Notes under the pieces: model-generated
Told to the model about the DNA's origin: nothing
What the model saw: only the letters and a program-made list of their open reading frames with translations
Database searches by the model: none
Assembly (NCBI GenBank): GCA_030737875.1
Contig: CM060925.1
Span: 479,755,514-479,819,513, forward strand
Direction: 5' to 3'
From: Allium sativum
Taxonomy: Eukaryota; Streptophyta; Magnoliopsida; Asparagales; Amaryllidaceae
DNA length: 64,000 nt
Program-made: the position numbers and the translations under genes
Part shown: one piece after another, positions 23,204-33,290 of the stretch
How positions within the stretch are numbered: the stretch's first letter is position 1
How the letters are laid out: the number at the start of each line of letters is the position of its first letter

Positions 23204-23405
23204 CGTTCAATCTGTAAAGAGAAAACGATTAACCATCTCCATAGTGGTGCTAGTGCAGTGCGACTTCATCCTTAACTATACTAATAATATATATATAGCT
23301 TTCAAAAACTAAAATAATCACAAGTAAGCGGTCTCATATACGTATACTATCTCTCCCTGATGACTTCCCTAGGTTAACTACGCAACCTAGAGCTCTGATA
23401 CCAAG
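23204..23405 (-). other. Chromovirus 5' leader between PBS and gag
   Basis: About 200 bp of untranslated leader on the minus strand, AT-rich with a TATATATA run near 23290. The gag ATG at 23203 is the first in the gag frame. The packaging signal would be expected here. Confidence 0.6.
23390..23403 (-). other. Chromovirus primer-binding site (tRNA-iMet)
   Basis: Minus strand TGGTATCAGAGCTC, two bases after the 5' LTR end. The 12-base core is identical to the LARD sites. Confidence 0.93.
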
Positions 23406-25885
23406 TGTGACGGCCCGCCCCGCACCAGCCGGCATTTCCTCCGAACGTGCGCTGTACACATGCCCGACTAGCATGGAATGGTCGCCAAAGAAAGGAAAGA
23501 AGAGAATGTACTAATAAAAAACCTGTAGAATGTCTCACAACGCATGGAATAAATATAATAGTAACATATTTTGACATAAAACAGGCAAAACAGTGCATAA
23601 GCTGAAAACTAAACCAACATAGCAGCGGAAATCCAAATACAGCTTATGATCCAACATCATTATTACAACTTTAAACTATCTCCAAAGCAAAAGAAAGCTA
23701 AAGTAGAAGATGCACTACTAATGCCCAAGCAGTGATCTTCAGCAACATAGGGATAATATCTATATGTATAATACGTAGAAGCCTCCTGCTCATCTCCGGA
23801 TCAGCTACTCGTGCATACCCGGCTAACCTGTCTCTAGTCTGCTCGTGAGAGTACCCAGAGTAATAAGAAGAGACATAAAACTCCGGGTCAGACAAAAAGC
23901 CTGGTATGAGCGATAAGCAGCTAAACAGAACAATAACGGGTATACTAACCATACCTGAACCTGCAACCAAAGAGTTAGCACTACATACCGTACAACACTC
24001 TAAGGTGCCACAAAACAAATGGTGTAAAGATATGGGGGTAGGGTGTGCACATGTCATAATGATGGCAAACAAATCAAACATAGCAACCATCCTCACATCT
24101 CTCACTCAGTGCGTAAAGCATACGATATCTACCGCTTCGATCAGTAGACCCATCGAAGTAGTGACAGAGTTCAACTTGTATAACTACTGCTACTACCAAG
24201 CTTGCCACATGGAGTCATGACCAAACCTTTACAAATGACCACACTTCATTGGTCTATAGCTCTTTAGTCATACCTAGGCCACTATGGCCCTGAATCCGTT
24301 CACGTACTCCCTACACATAGTGATTCGAAGTTACAGATATCGACAACCCCTTAGCACACGTCCCGCAGCAAAGTCCAATCACGAAGTTCGCTCTTTGGTT
24401 CCCAACTAGATTCTAAGTACAAACTTCCCATTTGGACTACCTTTGCATCTCGGGTTATTGGTCTTCTTCTCTAGATCGGTTCGGCTTCCCCTTCTATTCA
24501 CTCCGGATCGTGCTCTCCAAGGTCATTCGGTTCGGATCCACTCCCCCATCTCATAACGGTTCGGATCGGCTGTGGTCATCACATCGGGTCGGATCGAAGT
24601 CCTCAACTCCCTCCATGGTGTATCGGTTTGGATTGGGTGACGTAGTTCAGATCGTGGGAGGGGTTCGGGTGGTGCACCGGGTCGGGTCGGACCACTGGCT
24701 TCACTTTTGTCTTTTTCCCCACTTTGGATCGTTCTCCATCTCCACAAGCGGATCGGGTCGTGGGTTCGGGTCCTGATCGTCTCGTGGATACAACAGCTTG
24801 GAGGGGCGGTTCGGTTCGCGGAGAGGTCTTCTGGTTGGTTCGGTTCGGGAACCTTCCTCTGATCTGATCCGGATCGGCCAAATTCCTGCACTTCTTTCCA
24901 GCAACTGTTTACGCCATTCGACGGCGTTTTCGACCAATCTAACTATTCTAAACAATCACAATTCATACCAAACAGTCATAGGAACATATAACATCAACCA
25001 CAAACATCATAGGTTAAAATAGATCAAACATAGCCAAAACCCCATATTTTCTCCTAAGCGTGCTTAAGCAAAACTAATGATAGGATTAACAGAACTTAAC
25101 CAAATTAGCCAAGTTTTCTAACAGAGGTCTAAAACAATATTTAAGAATTTATAAATATTTTTCCATAATTTGATCATGTTTAAATTTTCTAATTAACACT
25201 AATTGTCCTTAATTAGCCATAATTAATGAGGAACTATGCAAATCACTCACCTTAGCCACAAATAGAACCTTTAGAATTGAAACTCTACTGTTTGGGCGTA
25301 AATACCAATGCAACACAGCAGCTCTACCTCGATCCTTGTGCTAATCCGCCTTGATTTGATGTTGCTAAGCTTAATCCATGATTAGAAAGTGATTTGTAGG
25401 TGTTTTAGAGGTTGGAGGCCATTGTTAGGGTTTCTAAGAGGTAAGTGGCAGCTAGAAAACTGAAATAGAATGAAAACCTAACTCATTTCAGCCTCCCCAT
25501 AACCTTAATCCCGGAATGGGTTATGGGCCCATTCGCTAATCACCCTATTTGGCCCAGTTAATCAGCTTTTCACCTTCCAAACCTTATTTCAGCCATATCT
25601 CCCAAATGGTAAGTCCGTTTTTCACATGTAACCACTCTACGAAAAGGTAAACCATCATCCGAAGCCAATGGAAGTGGTTTCATGTCAAAAATCCTTTCCA
25701 ATCAAAAGTTATGGCCAAAACAAGATCAGCTAGGGGCAAAACGGTCATTTAAAAATTGACAAAAATCATGAACATGGGAAATGACCCCACTAGTCGTCTC
25801 CCAAAGATACATGACCATACGACTTCGTATGTGAATGAAAGAAATATTTTACGATCCTATGATGCGTAGAATGCGGGTCGTTACA
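23406..25885 (-). repeat. Chromovirus 5' LTR
   Basis: Minus-strand LTR starting at 25885 (TGTAACGACCCGC) and ending at 23406. It aligns along its full length with 16203-18689, with scattered substitutions and few small indels. Confidence 0.95.
24470..24880. repeat. TCGG-rich degenerate minisatellite in chromovirus 5' LTR
   Basis: Counterpart of 17260-17700. The same GGTTCGG/CGGGTCGG words occur with scattered substitutions between the two LTRs. Confidence 0.6.
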
Positions 25886-25890
25886 CAACA
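25886..25890. repeat. Target-site duplication CAACA, right copy
   Basis: Five bases CAACA directly after the LTR terminus GTTACA, identical to 16198-16202. It proves insertion of 16203-25885 as one unit into the LARD2 LTR. Confidence 0.95.
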
Positions 25891-26923
25891 ACTGTCACCC
25901 CTAGCTAAATACCCCCATTCCGGACATAATGGGATATGTTCTATAAGCCAATTCAACCATTTCGATAAGTTTCATCAAAATTGATATATAAATTAATATA
26001 ACGTTCAAAATTGATTTCAACATATATTTTAATTTACCGAGGCCATGTATTGACTCCAAAAATTCCAGAAAAATATATCTTGCTATCTTTTGATAATACG
26101 GTCCTAACAAATCTAATTTCGTCGAATTCGGAGACCATTTGAAAAATGGTCATTTTCCAGTCAATTAAATTCAACTGAAATTACCAAACACGTTTAAATT
26201 CACCGCGCTCACATATTAATTCCAAAAATTATGAAAATTTGAATATGACAATAATTTGACATTCTGGATCCAACAAAAGTGGTTTCATTGAAAACGGAGG
26301 TCGTTTGCAAAATGGCTATTTTTAAGGGCTATATATTATATTAAAAAATATATAAATTCCATGGCGACTATTTTAAATTTTAAACCAGTTTTAACTTTCA
26401 ATTTAGATTATGAAATCTCAGTTTCTTACATTTGTTAGAAAGATATAATTAAACAGATTCAAATATTTCTTGTTTTACTGAAATCCGGTTTATTTTGAAT
26501 TCTGTACATTCAATTGAAATTTAAAATCGAAATTTCAAACTACCACGCCATTTCAAACTACCGCGCCATTTCAAACTCTATTTATAATTAAAATAAATTT
26601 ATACGTTCTAACTAGGTTCAAAATAAATTTTTAGTCGTTAATATTTAAAATAAATCATTTAAATATTCAAAATCCATTAAAATAGCTAAAATAAAAATTT
26701 AAAATTGGTTCTGAAAATCCGGGTTGTTACATTTTATGTGATTTGAACAATTATCTAATTAACTGTACATGTCAAAAAGGAATTGATTATATGTGGGAAA
26801 GAACGTATGACATAAAATAGGCATAATATGATGATCTGTAAATTATAAATTACAGTGGAAATTTAAAAGAAATAGTCATGCCTTGATTATATGGAAGATT
26901 TACAACAATTTAACACTATAATG

Positions 26924-27150
26924 CTCTTAGACACGAGGTTAGATTTCACTTGTGATAGAAGTCTGCCTAGAACCGCCCGACATATCCAGCATTCACAAGT
27001 GGTAAATCTAATGTGGGGGTCTAAGTGCATAATTAAAACATGTAACGATGCTAAGACACTAGGTTAAGTCAACTTGTGGAAGAAGTCTGCCCAGAACCGC
27101 CCGGCAAATCCAGCATCCACAAGTGTAGGCTTAATGTGAGTGGTTTAGTA
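26924..27150. repeat. Tandem duplication, period about 124 bp
   Basis: Two copies of a segment with GAAGTCTGCCYAGAACCGCC followed by a CAGCATYCACAAGTG motif. The word GTCTGC starts at 26961 and 27085. Both are followed by similar AATGTG text. Confidence 0.7.
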
Positions 27151-27415
27151 CATAAGTATATATATAAATATATATGAATGGCAGGACTAATAAACATCTT
27201 TAATTGTGTAATTAATGGTAATAAATGGAATTGAATGAAAGGTGATAACAACAGTAAATGGAAATGGGGAATGATAATAACCTATTATAAATAAATTGCA
27301 TTAATGAGAATGTCGTATAATAGGTAGACTTGTCCTCAGAACAAGTAAAGATTAGAACTTAGGTTATAATAAACTAGTAAGGAAATGAGATAACTGGTGA
27401 AATGAGGTAAGTGGC

Positions 27416-27695
27416 ACTTAATTGTAAATTAAGTAATAAGTAAATGGGGAAGACCGAAACCAGTTGTTTGAAATAAGTAGAGAAAGGGGGAAAGTTTATG
27501 AAATGTAAGAAATTGTACTTAATTATAAATTAATTAATCTGTAAAATTGGAAATCTGAAATCTACTGATAATAATAACATGTTAAGGCTTGTCCTAGAGA
27601 CAAGTGAGAATTATAACTTAGGTTATAAGAAAACAATAAGAAAATTAGAATAACTTATGTTAAGAGATATATTGTACTTAACTGTAAATTAAGTT
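27416..27695. repeat. Three palindromic ACTTAATTGTAAATTAAGT-type motifs
   Basis: Near-palindromes at 27416-27434, 27515-27535 and 27674-27695, each within a longer repeated context that includes GACAAGT/GAACAAGT and AACTTAGGTTATAA. They look like a degenerate repeat unit of 100-260 bp. Confidence 0.5.
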
Positions 27696-29685
27696 ATTTG
27701 TGAGAACAAGAGTATGAAATCTACGGATGAGGACAATATAAGTTATGGGAAGAGAAACTTATTATTGGACCTTAGTTAAGAAAACTAAGTTGATAAGTAA
27801 AGAACGATAAGTTGTAGTGGCAATATAAGATGAAATTATGATTAAATGAGAAAGAATGGGAAAAACTTATGAATTGAAATAAGTTATATTTGATCATAAA
27901 TGGTAAGTGACATGTTAATTAGAAAACATGTGATTTGAGATATACTTAATAATATATTATGTAGAACATGTTACGGTAACCTTGAAATCAAACAAGAGTA
28001 TAAAGGGATTGTGGATTACAGACCTTGGACAACAATTAAGGAAATAACATGTTGTGGGCTTATTAATAAAATTAAGTGGGTTAAGTTGTATGACTGAAAT
28101 TAATAAGCCAGAGGAACTTGGTAACTTGATTAAGAATTCAATATAAATGGGAATAACCAAGTTAAATGGAAACCTGATGAGGTAAGGAAAGCGCATAAAA
28201 GAATGTTTAGACATAGGGTTTAATATCATGTTAAAATGAGGTGCTCGGACCAGTCCGCACGTTTGAGGGTGAATACCCAACGGGGTAGTTCATCGTGGTG
28301 TTATAAGGCACGAGGGGAGCGCACGTTCTTCTGATTATTCTGTCGGCTCCGAAGGACTGGATGGGGAAGCACGCAGCTTCCTGAGATACGTAAGGTGCTC
28401 CTAGTAGTCCTCTGTGCGGTGGCAGATGTTTAGGTTGTGCTCGTAGATGTTGGGTCTGCACGTAAATACTAGGTGGGTGGGCCTTGACTGAAATAGTAGC
28501 TTTGCAGTCAGAATGCTGTGACGCGGTGACACCAGGGTGATTTGGCGGTTTCCTCAGCGAGGAGGCGGAGGGTCACGACCAACAAGGAAAATAGATCGTC
28601 GGATACCTGTCATCGGCGGCCAGTAGGAAGCGAAAATACCAGAGCTAAACCCAATAGACCATTCTCCTTTCACTATCGAGGTAAGGTGGTTGAGGGGAGA
28701 TGCCAAATGGATGTCTAGATTGTTTATTGTTAGGGGCATGTCGCTTAGCTCTTGTAGTCTTTACTAGTTGAGTGAGGGCCGAGGTGGGGCCACAACCACC
28801 ATGAAAAATAGACCTTAGGAATATCTGTATTTTGAGGCTCTTAAAGGTGGGCCCGTACAAATATGGAAAAGCTCCCGACCGTGTTCTGTGTTCCTTGTAT
28901 CACCCTACCACGGAACCTGGTGCACATTAGAGGACACGCAGTTAAGGCATCGAGCTACAATTGACAATACGTACGTGGGACAGTCTAGATACATACATGT
29001 CGGCTCTGGGTGGTGTATCATAGACTTGAGGGCATTACTCAGGTATGAAATCTGATTCGATCAACGATGGCAGTCCGTACGCTTACATAGCGTTGTAATC
29101 ACAAATATATGTGGAACGTAACATTGTTATATAGAGATCTGTACGTCACTCCAGCGTTGGACGAGGGACTGCGTACATTTCTGTGGCAATACGGTGGAGA
29201 TCGTGCGGGTGGGGTACCATGGGGTGTACCTCAATATTGGGGGTAGCTACATATATACTGTATTAGGTTAATCCACTAGGAAGTAAATGGGTGCGACATG
29301 TGTGTATGACTTGAGTGTTGTCAGCCCAAGCAACCTAATAAATAAGAAAATATGATTGAATGGTATACGTAGTGTTATCCAAAGTATATAATTTAAATCC
29401 AGTTACCAGAACCTGTGTTCTGACCCCCTCCTCATAACATACTCACAGGTTAGATTTGTGGCAGAGACATGATAGCTTTAGATACTGGTTAGGCAGTATT
29501 ATTAATACGGTAAGGCTATACTTTGAGTATAATATATTTTATCCATTCCGCTGTGAGATATTTTCTTAGCTATGACATATTTTATGTCTTTGTCTTTTCT
29601 GCGGGATACCAAAGCACAATAGCTTGAGTTTCGATAGATTGGAATTTTGAAAAAAAAATCGGTCTGTTGGAATTCGGTTGTTACA

Positions 29686-30049
29686 ATATTCTTCTCTTAG
29701 TACAGAGATTTGTGATATATCTGGTTGCTCTGCGAGCAACGCACGTTTCGTGTTCAGTTCTTGAATTCTTTGTGCAAGAGTTCCATATTGTTCTAGCAGG
29801 AATAGAACTGTTTTTCTATCTGTAGAAGTAGAATAGAGATATATAAGCAGGAGAAACCTTGAAATGGAACAAGTGCAATACATAAAACCTAACAATGTCT
29901 CATATAGCATCACTTACTTGGTCGTCGAGCATTTTTGAATATTCTTTGCGAATTTGATGACAATCCTTTTCATTGTTTTCTGGCCTTTGGCGAAGATGGC
30001 CTTTGGCAAAGATGTTGCGAGTGCGACCCTCGCTTTTTGCTATATCACT
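29686..30049 (-). pseudogene. Possible two-exon gene relic, product unknown
   Basis: Read on the minus strand, TTGTTTTATACAG precedes a 132-bp segment (30049-29918) that is open in one frame for 44 codons, ends exactly at CAA|GTAAGT and reads a charged, helix-prone peptide (for example HQIRKEYSKMLDDQ). A 98-bp intron-like stretch ends with CTACTTCTACAG at 29820. The following segment (29819-29686) is open in a frame reading [19 protein letters not shown], again helix or coiled-coil-like. The two frames do not join in phase as they stand, so one indel or a different splice site is needed. I do not recognise the family. It could be a captured host-gene fragment or part of a DNA-transposon protein. 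It ends at the LTR-like border at 29685. Confidence 0.35.
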
Positions 30050-31088
30050 CTGTATAAAACAAGTAGTTAGTAAAGTATTTACTACACTTTACAAATCAAT
30101 AATTAATGAAGTAGTTTGTTTCTATTACTCTCTTTCCATTCAATGTACTTGCGATTTAATTTTTAGGCTTATAGGTCAGGTCATTACTGGTTCGGAGGTA
30201 TACTATATATACCCCCAATTAATCTGGAATTACATGCCAAGTCCATGGCATGTTCGAGGTTAATTTGTGAGTTCGTGCCATTGTCCCCAACGTCAGTGAG
30301 GATCTTAGGCTAAGTTTACATTCATGCCCCCAAACCTTCTATGGGTATAAGTTCAGTCCCTTAGATTAAGAATCCAAGTGCTTTTATACTCTCATGTCAT
30401 GAATTCAGGTGAGTTCCAGGCTAAAGTAGTCTGAGTCGTGGTGCACCATTTCATGCCTACCCTGATTTTATACTCTCCCTTGAGTCGTGAGAGTTAGAGT
30501 TGGTCGTGTGAATGGTCATGTCATTCGCTTCGGCATCCATTCTACATTTTTTAATCCTAAAGTGGGATTTTCCCGATTCAAGTATCGATATCGAACTCGA
30601 ATTAAGTCAATTTCCATTTCAAACTCTAAGGAACGGAATTAATTGGACAAGTGGTCGGCTCACACTTGTTTGAGTCATGTTCTTTTGGCCTCTGTCGAGG
30701 GAAAACATTGTCTTTAGGGATAGTCGAACCTATTATTTATACTCGTCCCACCAAGGTTGGGAAGAGTTCCATATGTCATTTAAGCATCGTCTTCTCACTT
30801 TGGTTCATAAAGTGAGGGTTGTTATGCCAAGCATCACTATCAAGCTCGAATCTTGTTAACTCAAGTCTGATTAGTCATGAAATTGAGTTAGCTCATTGGG
30901 GCATGAGCGAACGAACGTTATTAGGGAGTTTTTTACTCCCTTCGTTCATATTTTCCATAGGACAATTAGATTTCAATACTTAGAAAAATCAACAAAAACA
31001 GTTACAAAGCATGGAAAGAGCTTTTATTTGTAAACAATCGCTTTGGGCAAACTATGCCTCAACACATAATCCAAGACAAAATAAAAGC
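30050..31088 (-). other. Non-coding sequence downstream of Tat pol
   Basis: Follows the pol stop codon (31089-31091) on the minus strand. It should contain the 3' untranslated region and LTR of that Tat-type element, and its moderate-GC text (30290-30870) fits an LTR. However, I cannot place TG...CA ends or a polypurine tract with confidence. Confidence 0.35.
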
Positions 31089-31155
31089 TTAAGTCAAATA
31101 GTGCCGCAATTGCTCGACATTCCATGCTCTTAAAAGATGATCGCCATCAACAGTT
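31089..31155 (-). pseudogene. C-terminal end of Tat-type pol (downstream half, split by LARD1)
   Basis: On the minus strand this short stretch reads VDGDHLLRAWNVEQLRHYL and stops with TAA. The P/AWN-x-x-x-L-x-x-Y-Y pattern is the usual end of pol in Tat/Athila-type elements. The frame continues without break from the other side of LARD1 (44550 onwards, RAFG) across the GTTAG target duplication. This shows that LARD1 inserted into the pol coding sequence. Confidence 0.8.
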
Positions 31156-31160
31156 GTTAG
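31156..31160. repeat. Target-site duplication GTTAG, left copy of LARD1
   Basis: GTTAG directly before the LTR start TGTAACAACCCGG; identical to 44550-44554. Confidence 0.95.
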
Positions 31161-32057
31161 TGTAACAACCCGGAAAATTTGAACCAATTTAAAAAATTTA
31201 TTTTGGTAATTTTGATGAATTTTGAATATTAACACCTATTTATTTTATAAAATAACTACTAGAAATTTATTTTGAATACAATTAGAATGTATATATTTAT
31301 TCGAATTGATGTTAGAATATAATTATTTATTTTTAATTATAAAAGGAATTGGAAATGGCGCGGTAGTTTGAAAATTCAATTTCCAATTTCAAATGAATGT
31401 ACAGGATTCAAAATAAGCCGAATTTTAGCGAAACCAAAAATATTAGAATCTATTTGAAAATATATTTCCAACGAATCTAAAAAAAATGAAATTTCAAAGC
31501 GGGAATAAAAAGTAATGTCCAGTGGAAAATTTGGAGTAGTCGCTATGGAAATTATAGCCCTTAAAAATGGTAATTTTGCAAACGACATCCGTTTTCGATG
31601 AAACTACTTTTGTTGGATCTGGTATGTCAAGTTATTACTATATTCCAAAATTCATAATTTTTCGAATCAATTTGCAAGCGTGGCAAAAGAAAACGTGTTT
31701 AGACAGTTTCAGTCAATTTAGATTGACCAGAAAATGGCCATTTTTCAAACGGTCTTCAAATTTGATGAAATTAGTTTTGTTAGGACCGTATCATCAATAC
31801 GAAGCTAGAAATAATTTTTCTGTAATTTTTGGAGTCAGTATGTGACCACAGTAAATTGAAATGTGCGTTCAAATTCAATATACATTGATTTATATTTTAA
31901 TTTGAACGGCAACTTATCGTAACAAGCGAATTAGCATACAAAACATATCCTGTTGTGTTCGGAATGGGGGTAATCAACTAGGGGCGACAGTTGTTGGGTT
32001 CAATACGGAGTCCGAACGAAAAGACAACTTTATGGAGAAAAATAAAATAATAATAAT

Positions 32058-32069
32058 AAATATATATAT
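32058..32069 (+). promoter_or_regulatory. Candidate TATA box, LARD1 5' LTR
   Basis: AAATATATATAT followed after a few bases by CTTCCCCCCCCTCTC and a long CT-rich run, then the GC-rich leader. The same organisation occurs in the 3' LTR at 39634-39648. Confidence 0.5.
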
Positions 32070-32099
32070 TCTTCCCCCCCCTCTCACCTTACTCTCTCT

Positions 32100-32570
32100 T
32101 CCTCCTTTACCTCTCCCTGTTCAAAATCGATTCAGAAAAGAAAAAAAACCTAACTAAACCCAACGCCCTTCGACCACCGCGCCGCCACCCACGTCGCCGC
32201 TCCACCGCCCACGCCACCGAAGCTCCGGCGAGACCCCCATGCTGCACCTTTTCCCCTTTCTTCCTCCTCCCTGCTCCGTTTAAACCCGTGAACCCCTCCC
32301 CAATTCACGAATACCGACTGTCGGACCCCCCATTCCACCACCACCGGCCAACGCGCCACCCCCGCCAGCTCTCTGACCTCCTGCGCAAGCTCCTCCCTCC
32401 TCTTACTTTAATTCGAAACCTCCTTAACCCCAACCCCCCCCCCCCCCAAACAGCGACGACAACTCCTGAGAGACCCCCCGCCGCCTGAGCCTTCCACCGC
32501 CGCTCCAGCAACTCCTGCCGAAGACCATGGACCTTCCTCCGTCGAAGTTTGAATTTTTAAAAGAAAGAAA
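32100..32570 (+). other. GC-rich leader module of LARD1 5' LTR
   Basis: A C-rich, proline-codon-rich island (CCACCGCGCCGCCACC at about 32174) including a poly-C run near 32438. It ends in GAAGTTTGAATTTTTAAAAG and a possible splice donor AAAAGTGAGT near 32570. Open frames on both strands are interrupted or shifted in the 3' LTR copy (39660-40150), so coding is unlikely. Unrelated by eye to the leaders of LARD2 and LARD3. Confidence 0.55.
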
Positions 32571-32579
32571 AGTGAGTTT

Positions 32580-33290
32580 TTGTATTTATTTTTATTTATT
32601 TATGTTAATAAAAAATAATATCTTTATATATATATACGAATAGTAAATAAAAATATAATTTTTACACATAAAGAAATGATTTTTATTTATACATTACGTG
32701 GGAAAGTTTATATTTTTATCTACATGGAAGTTTAGATTTTTAATTATTTGAAAGCTTAGATTTCTATTCACATGAAATTATAATTTTTGAATATATAAAG
32801 TAGAGATTTTTAATTAGGATATTTATGATTTTTTTTCATGAAAAGAGGAGATTTTTAAACATAAAAGGTAAGCTTTTATAGAAAGAAAGATTGAATTTAA
32901 TATAAAGGAAGTTTGGTATTTTATATGAATAGATTTGGAATAAAAATGTGATTTTTATATTGAAAGTGAACACATAAAGATGTGATTTTTATCATGAACT
33001 AGCGTATAAAAAGATTTGATCTTTGAAACAAAAAGATTTGATTTTTGAAAATATAAAAGTTTTGTTTATATAAAAAGATATGATTTTGTTTATATAATAG
33101 AGAAAATAAAAATAATATTTTTATATGAGTAGCAAATTAAAAACAGGATTTGTATATAATAAAGAATATAAAAATATAATCTTTTCTATACGTGTAGCGT
33201 TATAAAAATATAATTTTTATACATGTAGTAGTGATATTAAAAATGTGATTTTTATCGCATGTATGTTGTTTATAAAATGAGCATACAAAG
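32580..33290 (+). repeat. AT-rich palindrome array, LARD1 5' LTR
   Basis: About 700 bp built from repeated words of the type ATAAAAATrTGATTTTTAT, each a short inverted repeat able to form a small RNA hairpin, joined by GTAGCG/GAATAG linkers. The 3' LTR counterpart is at 40150-40880. Confidence 0.7.

Larger units (their letters stand above)
16203..25885 (-). mobile_element. Tekay/Del-like chromovirus (Ty3/gypsy), complete but inactive
   Basis: A 9,683-bp LTR retrotransposon on the minus strand with LTRs of 2,487 bp (16203-18689) and 2,480 bp (23406-25885). LTRs start TGTAACGACCCGC and end GGGCCGTCACA. It has an iMet primer-binding site, a polypurine tract and a single gag-pol locus in the order gag, protease, RT, RNase H, integrase, C-terminal chromodomain. 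The terminal chromodomain and long LTRs point to the Tekay (Del) clade. The internal part is 4,716 bp, normal for the clade. It carries one clear RT frameshift, a frame change in gag, and at least eight premature stops, so it makes no functional polyprotein. LTRs differ by several percent by eye, so it is not very recent. Confidence 0.95.
5187..26731 (-). mobile_element. LARD2: non-autonomous giant-LTR retrotransposon, with nested chromovirus
   Basis: Minus-strand element with a 3' LTR fragment (5187-9802), a non-coding internal region (9803-10796) and a 5' LTR (10797-26731) split by a 9.7-kb chromovirus. Without the insertion and its 5-bp duplication, the 5' LTR is about 6.25 kb. The PBS and PPT are intact and abut the LTRs. 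There is no gag or pol frame of its own, so replication needed proteins in trans. The 3' LTR lacks its last roughly 1.6 kb, so the target duplication cannot be confirmed. Of the copies here it is the one lacking the AT hairpin array and the 130-bp segment seen in LARD1 and LARD3, indicating a separate subfamily. Confidence 0.85.
10797..26731 (-). repeat. LARD2 5' LTR, interrupted by chromovirus at 16203-25885
   Basis: Starts on the minus strand at 26731 with TGTAACAACCCGG and ends at 10797 with GTTTCA before the PBS. The two halves are 25886-26731 (LTR 5' end) and 10797-16202. Landmarks shared with 5187-9802: leader 15430-16080, ATTGGGACGATAA region near 14915, (TA)n at 14262-14280, conserved block 14000-14250, TTATTCCTCATACGAT near 13678. 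The 3' terminal part (10797-12430) is present here and absent from the other LTR. Net length is about 6.25 kb. Confidence 0.88.
26732..29685 (-). other. Unassigned LTR-like segment cut by LARD2
   Basis: The minus strand begins TGTAACAACCG at 29685, the same opening as the LARD LTRs. This suggests the 5' end of another LTR whose far part was interrupted by LARD2 at 26731. No TG...CA partner end, PBS or coding domain is visible. A higher-GC zone at 28230-29230 has short frames with no recognisable product. Internal repeats are listed separately. It is called LTR-like only from its edge and composition. Confidence 0.35.

Noticed and set aside
27957..28461. Minus-strand frames of 107 and 76 codons
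   Set aside because: Unremarkable composition, no motif, different frames; not supported as exons.
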